Positions 53,436-62,061 of a stretch of 64,000 bases of DNA are shown here, one piece after another. The translations under genes were made by a program, and so were the position numbers. The stretch covers positions 558,001-622,000 of the forward strand of contig JADKDK010000004.1 in the NCBI GenBank assembly GCA_016718385.1. Reading direction: 5' to 3'. The notes below the pieces were generated by a model. That model saw only the letters and a list, made by a program, of their open reading frames with translations, was not told where the DNA came from and did not search any database. The stretch is from Gammaproteobacteria bacterium (GTDB lineage: Bacteria > Pseudomonadota > Gammaproteobacteria > Pseudomonadales > UBA5518). The number at the start of each line of letters is the position of its first letter. Position 1 is the stretch's first letter.

Positions 53436-54554
53436 TCATTCGTCGCCGGCGAGCGAGCGGCCCAGCCGCTCCACCGTGTCGACGTATTCATTCAGCATGT
53501 CGGCGATCACCGTGCGGCAGTCGCGTTCGTCGTTGCACAGGCCGACGGTCTGGCCGCAGGGATAGAAGGCGAGCTCCTCGTTCTCCGAGCGCGCGATGCG
53601 CAGGTGCGCCTCCTGCGTCAGCATGCCCTGCAGCGGCAGCGGCAGGAAGCCCGGACAGTCCGGCGCCTCCCAGGCGTCGGTCCAGCCCGAGCGCAGCATG
53701 CGCGCGGGCTTGCCCGAGATCACCCGCGAGCGCACGGTGGCGTCGCTGCCCGCGGCCAGCAGTTTCTTCTTCGGCAGTGGCGCGACCTCGGATTCCGGCG
53801 TGGTCAGCCACACCGAGCCACACCACACGCCGGCCGCCCCCAGCGCCATCGCGGCGGCGACCTGACGCCCGTTCGCGATCCCGCCCGCGGCCAGCACCGG
53901 CAGCGGCGCCACCGCGTCCACCACCTGCGGCACCAGCACCATGGTGGTGATCTCTCCCGTGTGGCCGCCAGCCTCGTGTCCCTGCGCGATCACGAAGTCC
54001 ACGCCGCCGTGCTTGTGCGCCAGCGCATGCTTCACCTTGCCAGCGAGCGCGCCGACCAATATGCCGCGCGCGCGGCACTCGACGAGCACGTCGGCGGGCG
54101 GCGTACCGAGCGCGTTCACCATCACCTTGACGCCCGGGTAGCGGAACGCCACCTCGAGCAACTGGCGGCAGAGGTCGTGTGTCCAGCCGATCTGCTCGCC
54201 GCTGATGCCGTGATGGGCGCCGGCATCGGCATCCGCCGGCAGCGGCGCCACACCGTGGCGCACCAGCACGTCCTCGATCCAGGCCTTGTGGCCCGCGGGG
54301 ATCATGGACTGCAGATCCGGCACCTCGCCCGACTCGAACTTCTTCGGCATGATCACGTCGATGCCGAAGGGCTTGTCGCCGAGCCTGGCGCTGATCCAGT
54401 CGAGTTCCTGCCCGAGCTGTTCCGGCGTAAAGCCCGCGGCACCGAGCACGCCGATGCCGCCCGCGCGGGATACGGCCACGACCACGTCGCGACAGTGGGT
54501 GAAGGCGAAGATCGGCAGTTCGATGCCGAGGCGTCGGCAGAGTTCGTTGTTCAT
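53436..54554 (-). CDS. NAD(P)H-dependent flavin oxidoreductase (nitronate monooxygenase family)
   Basis: A 372-residue FMN-binding TIM-barrel protein. The ATG at 54554 overlaps the TetR stop (ATGA) and follows AGGAGA. Family motifs: LGIELPIFAFTHCRDVVVAVS, GGIGVLGAAGFTPEQLGQEL, GVKVMVNALGTPPADVLVEC, DFVIAQGHEAGGHTGEITTM, LPVLAAGGIANGRQVAAAMA and LGAAGVWCGSVWL. Despite the family name many members reduce or isomerise CoA-linked ring intermediates in steroid breakdown (IpdC is one). Given the downstream hydratase and ligase that role is plausible here, though nitronate oxidation cannot be excluded. The C-terminal ending ERLGRSLAGDE follows cysteines in YPCGQTVGLCNDERDC. Confidence 0.85.
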   Translation of the reverse strand: MNNELCRRLGIELPIFAFTHCRDVVVAVSRAGGIGVLGAAGFTPEQLGQELDWISARLGDKPFGIDVIMPKKFESGEVPDLQSMIPAGHKAWIEDVLVRHGVAPLPADADAGAHHGISGEQIGWTHDLCRQLLEVAFRYPGVKVMVNALGTPPADVLVECRARGILVGALAGKVKHALAHKHGGVDFVIAQGHEAGGHTGEITTMVLVPQVVDAVAPLPVLAAGGIANGRQVAAAMALGAAGVWCGSVWLTTPESEVAPLPKKKLLAAGSDATVRSRVISGKPARMLRSGWTDAWEAPDCPGFLPLPLQGMLTQEAHLRIARSENEELAFYPCGQTVGLCNDERDCRTVIADMLNEYVDTVERLGRSLAGDE

Positions 54555-55297
54555 GATGCAGCGTCTCCTGTGTGCGGTTGGCGGTGGTGGCGCCGGGTGT
54601 CCAGCGCCTTCAGTTGTTGCTGGCGCTGGCGCAGCGCCGTATCGAGCGCCGTTGCGCTCGTCGGTGTGGCCCAGGCGCGCAGCAGCATCAGGAACTGATA
54701 GCGCGTGCCCAGCCGGTAGTGTTCGAGACTGAGCAGGCCCACGGACCAGTTCTCCAGCTGCATCGACTGGCAGGACACCATCTGCTGGGCGAGCAGGCGC
54801 GCGTCGGCATCCGTGCTCAGCCGGCCCGCGCGCTGCAGCGCGCGCACGGCTCCGGCGAGGTGCCCGACGCTGCGCGTGGCCACGCGCATCACCGGTTTGC
54901 TCGCGCCGATCGCCAGTGCGCGCTGGAAAACCGCGCGCTGCGCGGCGCGCAGAGGCTCCTCGCGCGCGGCGAGGTAGCGCCAGGTCGATTCGACGTACGC
55001 CTCGAACTCCGGCGCCGGACTGTCGATGGGCACCGACTCGAGCATCGCCTGCTCCATGCCCGCGAAGAGCTGCTCGACCAGGCGGTCGACGATCTGCTCC
55101 ACTCCGCCGATCAGGTTGTAGAGCGTGGCCACGCTCACGCCGGCGCGAGCGCTGATGCGTGCGGTCGAGAGCGCCGGCAACCCCTCCTCGCAGAGTATCG
55201 CCAGCACCGCATCGAGGATGCGCTGGCGCCGGTCGGCTTTGGCGCGCTCGCGCAGTCCGTTCAGGGTCGGGCCAATGGGTGCGGGCGTCGTTGTCAT
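54551..55297 (-). CDS. TetR/AcrR family transcriptional regulator
   Basis: A 248-residue TetR protein. The N-terminal HTH: ADRRQRILDAVLAILCEEGL, then LSTARISARAGVSVATLYNL, with the following helix IGGVEQIVDRLVEQLF. The rest is the ligand-binding domain. Its stop overlaps the start of the flavin oxidoreductase gene by four bases, so it leads the four-gene operon and presumably autoregulates it, releasing upon binding a pathway CoA ester. No clear operator could be picked out in the 185 bp before it, where the AT-rich patch GAAAAATTTAGAAAGCAT (55327-55344) is the only feature. Confidence 0.9.
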   Translation of the reverse strand: MTTTPAPIGPTLNGLRERAKADRRQRILDAVLAILCEEGLPALSTARISARAGVSVATLYNLIGGVEQIVDRLVEQLFAGMEQAMLESVPIDSPAPEFEAYVESTWRYLAAREEPLRAAQRAVFQRALAIGASKPVMRVATRSVGHLAGAVRALQRAGRLSTDADARLLAQQMVSCQSMQLENWSVGLLSLEHYRLGTRYQFLMLLRAWATPTSATALDTALRQRQQQLKALDTRRHHRQPHTGDAAS

Positions 55298-55482
55298 GAC
55301 GGGAATCGAGGATATAGAAAAAATTGGAAATGCTTTCTAAATTTTTCTTCATCCCGAGCGTGCCCTGGCCGGCGAGCGGCGATCGTGACTACCTCTGCGG
55401 CGCAGATGGCGTTAGTCTGGCGATCTGTCCGAGCGGGATCGCAGCCGCACCCGCACCCTCGCCGCGTGAAGGAGTCAGTCGC

Positions 55483-57402
55483 TTGCCCGCTTTCCGTCCC
55501 CTCGAGTCCGCAGCGCCTGAACCGGCCGCGCCGCGCGATGTCGCCGTGGCGGGCATGCCGCTGGCGTTCTGGCTGCCGCTGCTGACCGCGCTGTTGCTCG
55601 TCGCGGTGATCGCGGTGGGCAGCTGGCTGTCGTGGCAGAACGGGCAGCGCGCGGTGGCCGACCTCGTCGGGCAGTTGCAGTTGCGCGCCGGCAAGCAGGT
55701 CGACGAGCATTTGCGCAGTTATCTCGAATCCCCGCGCATCGTGGTGGAGATCATCGCCGGCGCGCTCGAGGAGGGCGAGATCACGCCCGAGCGGCCGGCC
55801 ACCATCCATGCCCTGCTGCTGCGCCTGGCGCGGACCTACGAGGGCATCAGTTACCTCAATATCGGGCTGGAGGACACCCGGTTCTTCGGGCTGGGCCGGG
55901 TGGACAACGTCTCGCGCGACCTAGTCATCGAGGAAGCCGGCCCGCCCGATCTCACGGTGCTGCGCCAGTACGGCATAGACACCAACGGCGCCCGCGCCGG
56001 GCTGCGCAAGGAGTTGCCGTTCAGCGATATCCGTGAGCAGGCGTGGTATCGCGAACCGCTGAGCGCGGACCGCACTTCCTGGACCAGCATCTACAACTGG
56101 GTCGACAACCCCGACGTGGTCGTGATCGGGCTCGGCAAGCCGGTGCGCTTCGGGCCGGGGGCGATGCGGGCGGTGGTGGGCATCGATCTGTTCCTGGCCA
56201 ATATCTGCGATTACCTCGCGGCGCTGGACGTGAGTCCCGGCGCGCGCGTGTTCATCGTGGAGCGCGACGGCACCCTGGTTGCCAATTCGCACGGCAACAG
56301 CCGGCGGCGCGGCGCGGACGGTCCGCCACAGTTGCGCCCGGTAGCAGAGGCCGCCGATCCGCTGATCCGGCTCGCCGCGCGGGATGTCCAGGCGGCCGGC
56401 GGTTTTGCCGGCATCCGCGAGCCGCGCCTCACCACGTTCAGCGCCGAGGGAGCGCGCTACTTCCTGCGCGTCTCGCCCTGGCGGGACAGCCTGGGGCTGG
56501 ACTGGCTGATCGCGGTGATGGTGCCGGAGGCGGATTTCACGGCGACGATCACCGCCAACCTGCGCATGACCCTCGCCGCAGGCGCGGCCCTGCTGCTGCT
56601 GGCGCTGGCGCTGGCGATGCTGATGGCGCGCTTCATCTCGCATCCCGTGCGCCGGATCGAGGCGGCGGCCAAGGCCGTCGCCGAGGGCGATTTCGACACG
56701 CCGCTGCCGCGCACGGCGTATCGCGAATTCAACCGGCTCTCGCAAGCCTTCGACGACATGACCCGGCGCCTGCGCGCGGCATTTCGCGAAGTGGAGGTGG
56801 CGCACGAGGAACTGGAGCAGAAGATCGCGCAGCGCACCGAGGAACTGCGCGAGGCCAACGACGAACTCGAGCGCCTGAGCCGCCAGGACAGCCTGACGGG
56901 CCTGGCGAACCGCCGCCGCTTCGACCCCGATCTGCGCGAGGAATGGCTGCGCGCGCGCCGCAGCGGCGAACCGCTGACGCTGGTGATGTGCGACCTCGAC
57001 TACTTCAAGGCCTACAACGACCGCTACGGGCATGCCCGCGGCGACGAGGTGCTGGTGAAGGTGGCGCGCGTGCTGCAGTCCGAGCTCAGGCGCTCCAGCG
57101 ATCTCGCCGCGCGCTACGGCGGCGAGGAGTACGCGCTGATCCTGCCCAACACCACCGCCGACGACGCGCGGGCCGTGCTCGCGCAGATCCGCTCGGGCAT
57201 GGCCTCGCTCGGGCTGGTGCACGAGGCCTCGCCGTTCGGGCGCATCACGATGAGTTTCGGTATTGCGTGCCACCAAGCGGGCAGCGAATTCGCCTCGGCC
57301 GAGGATCTGCTGGTCGCGGCCGACCAGGCGCTCTACCGGGCCAAGGCGACGGGTCGTGATCGCGTGGCCGTCCACGGCAAGCTCGAGGAGAACGTTGCAT
57401 GA
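55483..57402 (+). CDS. Diguanylate cyclase with Cache, HAMP and GGDEF domains
   Basis: A 639-residue membrane signalling enzyme. The TTG at 55483 is chosen because it follows a perfect GAAGGAG site by eight bases; an ATG at 55324 would add about 53 poorly conserved residues. The order is: first membrane helix (LAFWLPLLTALLLVAVIAVG, about residues 30-50), a periplasmic dCache-like sensor (to about 360), second helix (LAAGAALLLLALALAMLMAR), a HAMP region (HPVRRIEAAAKAVAEGDFDT), a coiled coil and the GGDEF domain with DSLTGLANRRRFD, CDLDYFKAYNDRYGHARGDE and the active RYGGEEYALILPN. It makes cyclic-di-GMP. Downstream stop overlaps the EthD gene start (ATGA). Confidence 0.92.
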   Translation: MPAFRPLESAAPEPAAPRDVAVAGMPLAFWLPLLTALLLVAVIAVGSWLSWQNGQRAVADLVGQLQLRAGKQVDEHLRSYLESPRIVVEIIAGALEEGEITPERPATIHALLLRLARTYEGISYLNIGLEDTRFFGLGRVDNVSRDLVIEEAGPPDLTVLRQYGIDTNGARAGLRKELPFSDIREQAWYREPLSADRTSWTSIYNWVDNPDVVVIGLGKPVRFGPGAMRAVVGIDLFLANICDYLAALDVSPGARVFIVERDGTLVANSHGNSRRRGADGPPQLRPVAEAADPLIRLAARDVQAAGGFAGIREPRLTTFSAEGARYFLRVSPWRDSLGLDWLIAVMVPEADFTATITANLRMTLAAGAALLLLALALAMLMARFISHPVRRIEAAAKAVAEGDFDTPLPRTAYREFNRLSQAFDDMTRRLRAAFREVEVAHEELEQKIAQRTEELREANDELERLSRQDSLTGLANRRRFDPDLREEWLRARRSGEPLTLVMCDLDYFKAYNDRYGHARGDEVLVKVARVLQSELRRSSDLAARYGGEEYALILPNTTADDARAVLAQIRSGMASLGLVHEASPFGRITMSFGIACHQAGSEFASAEDLLVAADQALYRAKATGRDRVAVHGKLEENVA

Positions 57403-58061
57403 AATCGCTCTGCCTGCTCACGCGCCGCGCCGGCACCACGCGCGAGGCTTTCCGCGACTACTACGAGACGCAGCACTGCCGGCTCGGCATGAAGTACTTC
57501 CCGTTCGCGAAGTACCTGCGCAACCACGTCGTCGCGGCATCCGTGGACATCGACTTCGACTGCGTGTCGGAGTTCTACTTCGATGCGGGTCGCGGCGGCG
57601 CCGACCTGATGGCCACGTCCGTCGGCGACATCCTGCGCGCCGACGAGCGCAAGTTCATGGACCAGAGCCTGATTCGCCCGGCCGTCGCCGAAGAGAGCAT
57701 CCTCGCCGGGCCGCCGCGCGACGTGGCGGCGCCCGGCGCGCAACGCCAGCTGCTGATGCTCGACCCCGCGGTGGGCGCGACGGACGAGGTTTTTTTCGCC
57801 GCGCTGCGCGACTGGGGCCTGGCGCTCGGCGCCGCGCCCGGCGTGATGCGCGTGAGCCTGGATCGCACCACGCCCTTCGCGCCCGGTGCAGCCGGCTTCC
57901 GGTGGCGGGCGATGCTCAGCCTGTGGCTGGCGCCGGGGGCGGCTCCGGTGCCCATCCCGGCGCCGCCGTTGACGCTCGCGCTCGGCGTCGCGCTGCTCGT
58001 CGACGCGTGCGAGAGCCCGCCCGAGCTCATCCGGGCGCTGTACGCCCCCGAATCGAACTGA
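57399..58061 (+). CDS. EthD-like domain protein
   Basis: A 220-residue soluble protein whose N-terminus resembles the EthD dimeric alpha/beta-barrel family (KSLCLLTRRAGTTREAFRDY, then YETQHCRLGMKYFPFAKYLR). The middle (about 100-220) appears to be a second copy of the same fold in weaker form (QRQLLMLDPAVGATDEVFFA). EthD proteins are small accessory or lyase-like proteins of unclear function in many degradation clusters. The start overlaps the stop of the diguanylate cyclase gene, indicating co-translation, which is an odd partner for a signalling enzyme. No catalytic residues can be assigned. Confidence 0.7.
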   Translation: MKSLCLLTRRAGTTREAFRDYYETQHCRLGMKYFPFAKYLRNHVVAASVDIDFDCVSEFYFDAGRGGADLMATSVGDILRADERKFMDQSLIRPAVAEESILAGPPRDVAAPGAQRQLLMLDPAVGATDEVFFAALRDWGLALGAAPGVMRVSLDRTTPFAPGAAGFRWRAMLSLWLAPGAAPVPIPAPPLTLALGVALLVDACESPPELIRALYAPESN

Positions 58062-58081
58062 CCACCCGAGGAGTAGTTGTC

Positions 58082-58483
58082 ATGTCCCGAAAGGCATTCG
58101 TTCAGCGCATCGGCGCGCTCGCCGCCACGCTCGTGCTCGCCGTGCCCGCGCTGGGCCAGGAAACGGCCAATGTCGAACTGAAGGCAGGCTATGTCGATCC
58201 GGCGAGCGGTGTGAAGGTCGAGGAGATCGTGGTGATGCCGGAGCAGGACATGCAGGCTGTGCGCCTGGCGGTGCCGCGCAGCGGCGAGCCGATCGAGGAG
58301 ATGGTCGTGACGGCGAAACGCCGCTCGGGCGAGCCGGTGCTGCAACTCAAGCCGCACGAGTTCGTGCGCGACTACGACAACGACTACTACGGACTCGTCA
58401 TCTATCTCGGCAAGAACGAAAGCCTGCCGCTGCGCCTGTACATGGATGCCGCGCAGCAACGCCCGGGCCCGATCACGCCCTGA
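58082..58483 (+). CDS. Small exported protein with TonB-box-like motifs
   Basis: A 133-residue protein of unrecognised family; the ATG at 58082 follows GAGGAG. A signal peptide (FVQRIGALAATLVLAVPALG) precedes a mature chain of about 108 residues. Two segments, KVEEIVVMPEQ and IEEMVVTAKRRSGEP, resemble the TonB box normally found at the mature N-terminus of TonB-dependent receptors, yet no plug or barrel follows. The C-terminus ends with FVRDYDNDYYGLVIYLGKNE and LPLRLYMDA. It may be periplasmic and could interact with TonB or simply share a motif. It lies 20 bp after the EthD-like gene and just before a palindromic repeat. Confidence 0.65.
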   Translation: MSRKAFVQRIGALAATLVLAVPALGQETANVELKAGYVDPASGVKVEEIVVMPEQDMQAVRLAVPRSGEPIEEMVVTAKRRSGEPVLQLKPHEFVRDYDNDYYGLVIYLGKNESLPLRLYMDAAQQRPGPITP

Positions 58484-58486
58484 CCC

Positions 58487-58560
58487 GTGGGTCCGAATTC
58501 ATTCGGACATTTGTCCGGCTGAAGCCGGACCCACGATTGTCCGGATGAATCCGGACCTAC
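58487..58560. repeat. REP-like palindromic element, copy 4
   Basis: Begins GTGGGTCCGAATTCATTCGG, continues CCGGCTGAAGCCGGACCCAC, and adds a third arm TGTCCGGATGAATCCGGACC ending in CTAC. Three hairpins use three different stems (CCGAAT, CCGGCT, CCGGAT), each with its own complementary partner. It starts 3 bases after the stop of the small exported protein gene. Confidence 0.82.
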
Positions 58561-58593
58561 GCCAGCGCGCTGCTCACGATGCACTCCGATCGT

Positions 58594-60675
58594 TCACCAG
58601 ATCGTCACCCGCTGCGCGGGATCGCGCCACATCGGATCGCCGGGACGTGTGTCGAATGCCTCGTGGAAGGCGTCGAGGTGCAGCAGCGGCGCGAAGCCGC
58701 GCAGCGCGCTGTTGGCGTGGTAATCCGTCGCCGCCAGCTGGCGCACCCGCTCGGGCCGCGCCTTGTACGCCCACATCTGGGCCCAGGCCACGAAACAGCG
58801 CTGATCTGTCGTCAGGCCGTCGATAACGGGCAGCGGCTTGCCGGCCAGGTGGCGCTTCAGCGCCGCGTGCGCCAGGGTGATGCCGCCCAGATCGGCGGTG
58901 TTCTCGGTCAGCGTCAGCTCACCGTTGTGCTTAAGGCCTGGCAGCAGCGTGAACTCGCTGTACTGCTGTACCAGCACATCGGTGCGCTTCTTGAACTCGG
59001 CCGTGGCCTGCGGTGTCCACCAGTCGCGCAGGTTGCCGGCCGGCCCGTACTGGCGCCCGTTGCTGTCGAAGCCGTGCGTCAGCTCGTGGCCGATGACGGC
59101 GCCGATGGTGCAGTAGTTCACCGCCGCGTCGGCACCGGGCACGTAGAACGGCGGCTGCACGATGGCGGCGGTGATGTCGATGCTGTTGGTCTGCGGGTTG
59201 TAGCCCGCGTTCACCGAGGTGGGCGTGGTATAGGGCGGGGAGGCAAAGCGCTCCACCACCACCGGCTGACCCAGTTGCGCAAGCTGGCGGCGAAGCTGGA
59301 ACGCACGGAGACGCTGGACGTTGCCGAGATGGTCGTTCGGGCGGATGTCGATGGCGCTGAAGTCGATCCACTCATCGGGGTAGCCGACCTGGATGTCGAT
59401 CCTGGCGAGCTTGTCCAGCGCCGCCGCCCGGGTGGGCTCGTCGAGCCAGGGGTTGGTGCGCAGTCGCTGCTCGAACTCGTCCTTGATGTGGCCCACCATC
59501 TGCGTGATGTCGCGCCGGGTGGTCTCGGGGAAATAGGTCTCGACGTACAGCTTCGACAGCGGGTGGAACAGCTGCACGTTGATGGCCTGGGTGATCTCGC
59601 GCTCGCGCGGCGGTGAGCTTTGCAGGCCCTCGCGCTGGCGGACGAACTCCTGGCCGTAACCACGCCAGGGCTGCCCGAGGGCGGAGGCGCTCGCATTCAG
59701 GACATGCCAGCGCAGCAGCGTGCGGATGTCGTCGGCCGGGCGGGTGGCGAGCACCTGGTTCACCGCCTGCAGCGCGGCGATGTCGCGCACCTGTACGGTC
59801 GCGGGCGGCGGTATACCCATCGCCTGAAGCATCGCACCGAGATCGACCGCCGGGATCAGCGCCTGCGCCTCGACCAACGACATCTTGTTGTAGGTGACCG
59901 CCGGGTCGCGCGCCTGCAACGGGTTGAGCTGAGTGGCGGAGATCCCGGTCTCGATCGCGAGCACCGTACGCGCGCCCGCGGCGGCGGCCTCGGCCGACAT
60001 GCCCATGCCCTGGAACAGGCGGGTGATGTAGGCCAGGTAAAGGTCGCGCACCCTCTGGCCCTCGGGCTTGGCGTAGTCTTCCAGGTCGAGTGACTGCTGG
60101 CCGGCAACGATCATCAACAGGTTGGCGCTGCTGTTCCTGGCATCGGTCGCGACCACCATGTTGACCAGCGGCGACACGCCGTAAGCCAGTTGCAGCCGCG
60201 CGGACAGCTCGCCGAGGGCGGCAGGTCCCGGCAGCGCGAGCGTCGCCACGCGGTCCAGGTCGGCCTGCAGTGGCTCGAGCCCGCGTTGGTCCAGGCGCTC
60301 GATGTCCATGGCGGCGCGCCAGTAGTCGCCGATCTGCTGGCGTGGGCTGCCCGGCGCGGCCGCAACGGCCGCCGATTCCGTGATCAGCTCGAGCAGTTGC
60401 TGGTCGAGGTTGACCGAGAGCTGGCTGAAGCCGCCGAAATCCCGCTCGCTCGGCGGAATCTCGGTACGCTCGAGCCAGTTGCCTGTGGCATACCGATAAA
60501 AGTCCGTGCGCGGGCTCACCCGATTGTCCATGTTGGCTGCCGAGTAGCCGAGAGTGGGGGCGTCGGATGCCGCGAGAACTCCGGCGGGCGCAGCGGCGAT
60601 GGTCGACGCGGCAAGCCAGGCCGTCATGGCACGACGCAGCCTGTTGGACACACGGGAGCTCCCTTCACTGCGCAT
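58594..60675 (-). CDS. M13 family zinc metallopeptidase
   Basis: A 693-residue neprilysin-like endopeptidase with an N-terminal signal sequence (AMTAWLAASTIAAAPAGVLAA) and no other membrane segment, so it is periplasmic or secreted. The zinc site is AVIGHELTHGFDSNGRQYGP with HELTH, and the third ligand is in TLTENTADLGGITLAH (ExxxD). The N-terminal domain has MDNRVSPRTDFYRYATGNWL, a strong M13 signature, and the C-terminus ends with HANSALRGFAPLLHLDAFHE and DPMWRDPAQRVTIW. These enzymes cleave small peptides on the amino side of hydrophobic residues. It is a single gene; 114 bp separate it from the DUF3011 gene upstream on the same strand. Confidence 0.95.
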   Translation of the reverse strand: MRSEGSSRVSNRLRRAMTAWLAASTIAAAPAGVLAASDAPTLGYSAANMDNRVSPRTDFYRYATGNWLERTEIPPSERDFGGFSQLSVNLDQQLLELITESAAVAAAPGSPRQQIGDYWRAAMDIERLDQRGLEPLQADLDRVATLALPGPAALGELSARLQLAYGVSPLVNMVVATDARNSSANLLMIVAGQQSLDLEDYAKPEGQRVRDLYLAYITRLFQGMGMSAEAAAAGARTVLAIETGISATQLNPLQARDPAVTYNKMSLVEAQALIPAVDLGAMLQAMGIPPPATVQVRDIAALQAVNQVLATRPADDIRTLLRWHVLNASASALGQPWRGYGQEFVRQREGLQSSPPREREITQAINVQLFHPLSKLYVETYFPETTRRDITQMVGHIKDEFEQRLRTNPWLDEPTRAAALDKLARIDIQVGYPDEWIDFSAIDIRPNDHLGNVQRLRAFQLRRQLAQLGQPVVVERFASPPYTTPTSVNAGYNPQTNSIDITAAIVQPPFYVPGADAAVNYCTIGAVIGHELTHGFDSNGRQYGPAGNLRDWWTPQATAEFKKRTDVLVQQYSEFTLLPGLKHNGELTLTENTADLGGITLAHAALKRHLAGKPLPVIDGLTTDQRCFVAWAQMWAYKARPERVRQLAATDYHANSALRGFAPLLHLDAFHEAFDTRPGDPMWRDPAQRVTIW

Positions 60676-60789
60676 GCAAGACCTCGTGGAGAATTGATTC
60701 AGTTCATTCCGCCCCGCCCTCAGGGCCGCCCAGCGATGCCGCCGGACTCACCCGCAGGGCGACCAATACCTGCCACTGCGCAACGTGGA

Positions 60790-61479
60790 TCAGTCGCGAC
60801 TGTAGCTCACGCGGTTTTGCCAGTTGCCGACCTCGGTGGTGGCGAAGCCGTCGTCTTCGCGGTCGATCTCGAATTCGGCGTCGCCTATGAAGAGACGCTC
60901 GTCATTCACGTAACCCCTGAGCTCCGTATCGTTGACCTTCGCCTTGACACGGCCGTCCTCATCGATGCGCAAGCGCACCCGGGCGTTTCCGTAACGCTTG
61001 TTGTGGCCGCTGAACGAGCCGACCATCCACCGCGGTATGTGCGACGAATGCCCCGAGCGACCGTAGCGATCGTCGTCATACTCGTCATAACGGTCGTGGT
61101 CGTTGTTCTTGTCGTGCTTCGAATTGGCGCTTGCAGCTGCCGCAATCAGTGCGATCGCGGCTGTCGCAGCGACGGCCTTCTCCGCCGTATTGTCGGAATG
61201 ACCCGACGAGTGATGGCGGGTCTCGACAGCGAATTCACCCTGGCAATTGTCATCGACCCAGATCGCGCGTCGATCGTAGTCCCAGGTGCGCCCCTTTACG
61301 CAGCGGCCATCGTTTCGGTCTCGCTCCAGTCGCACGTAGCCGTGGTCGGGAAGCGCACATTCGCGATACTGATGGTTATGACTCTCGCACTTTACGATTG
61401 TCTCGTCAGACTTGGCTTGAGCCAGTAGCGGAGAAAGGAGCAGCGCCACAAGAACCGCGATTGCTTGCCTTGTCACCAT
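60790..61479 (-). CDS. DUF3011 domain exported protein
   Basis: A 229-residue exported protein. The ATG at 61479 follows a perfect CAGGAGG site; the signal peptide is AIAVLVALLLSPLLAQA. Residues about 27-85 fit DUF3011: VKCESHNHQYRECALPDHGY, then DGRCVKGRTWDYDRRAIWVD and DNCQGEFAV, with four cysteines likely forming disulfides. A central Ala-rich hydrophobic helix (AVAATAAIALIAAAASA) could be a second membrane anchor. A His/Asp/Lys/Arg-rich stretch (SKHDKNNDHDRYDEYDDDRY) follows, then a beta-rich C-terminal domain (ARVRLRIDEDGRVKAKVNDT). Function unknown. Confidence 0.8.
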   Translation of the reverse strand: MVTRQAIAVLVALLLSPLLAQAKSDETIVKCESHNHQYRECALPDHGYVRLERDRNDGRCVKGRTWDYDRRAIWVDDNCQGEFAVETRHHSSGHSDNTAEKAVAATAAIALIAAAASANSKHDKNNDHDRYDEYDDDRYGRSGHSSHIPRWMVGSFSGHNKRYGNARVRLRIDEDGRVKAKVNDTELRGYVNDERLFIGDAEFEIDREDDGFATTEVGNWQNRVSYSRD

Positions 61480-61605
61480 CGGGGGACCTCCTGATATTCC
61501 CGGGAACGACCATCTGCCTTTTGCCGCCGCTCGTGGTGACGATCGGCGACCCTGGTGTGCTCGGCACCGTATCAGGAAGGCGCCGTGCCAACATCCGCCG
61601 CAAAG

Positions 61606-61902
61606 ATGAATGCCAATCCTCCTGAAGGATTGCCCGGGCTGATCCTTAAGGATTAGCGGCGAGCGGAAATCGCTGCGCTCCGCTGCCCGCGCTGCAGCGG
61701 CGCGGTCCACTGCGTCCTGGGGGCGCATAGCCGCCCCCTGTTTCAATGCAATGCGTGCCGACATCAGACGTCGCTGATCGCCGGCACGGTATTCCAGGGC
61801 ACGAAGCTGTGGCTGCGCCTCTGGTTTGCGGCGATCTGCCTGGTCAGCCCGGTCAGAAAGGGACTGTCGGCGCTCGCCCTCGAGCGGCACCCGGGCGTGA
61901 AC
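61606..61902 (+). pseudogene. IS1595-family transposase N-terminal remnant
   Basis: A single frame holds the decayed start of an IS1595-type transposase. From an ATG at 61606 it reads PPEGLPGLILKD to a stop codon at 61654. The same frame then continues with ALRCPRCSGAVHCVLG, PLFQCNACRHQTSLIAGTVF, QGTKLWLRLWFAAICL and RKGLSALALERHPGVN. The CPRC/CNAC pair is the zinc ribbon of this family, and the following text is the region that should lead into the DDE catalytic domain. About 200 further residues, including all catalytic residues, are absent. So only about 100 codons remain and the element is dead. The inverted-repeat ends were not found. Confidence 0.78.
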
Positions 61903-62034
61903 GACCCTGCAGAGAGAGCTGGATGCGGGAAATCCGCACGTCCGGTTCGCCGAGCTGCGACCGGGAACGGAACGCTCATACGCCACCGGGCCAGTCGTCG
62001 ACTCTAACCGGCAGCTGCCCCTGGACAGGCAGCT

Positions 62035-62056
62035 GTCCGAATGAATTCGGACCCAC
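62035..62056. repeat. REP-like palindromic element, copy 5 (half element)
   Basis: A single hairpin GTCCGAAT-GA-ATTCGGAC (62035-62052) followed by the usual CCAC end. It is the same stem as the first arm of copy 4. It lies six bases before the 3' end of the transglutaminase-like gene. Confidence 0.65.
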
Positions 62057-62061
62057 GGACC

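Noticed and set aside
61616..61655. Two AATCCT/AGGATT inverted repeats, possible operator
   Set aside because: They fall in the transposase remnant, and the neighbouring genes end or start too far away for an obvious role.
61719..61738. GGGGGCG/CGCCCCC hairpin followed by a short T run, possible terminator
   Set aside because: It lies inside the transposase remnant coding text, and the T run is only three bases.
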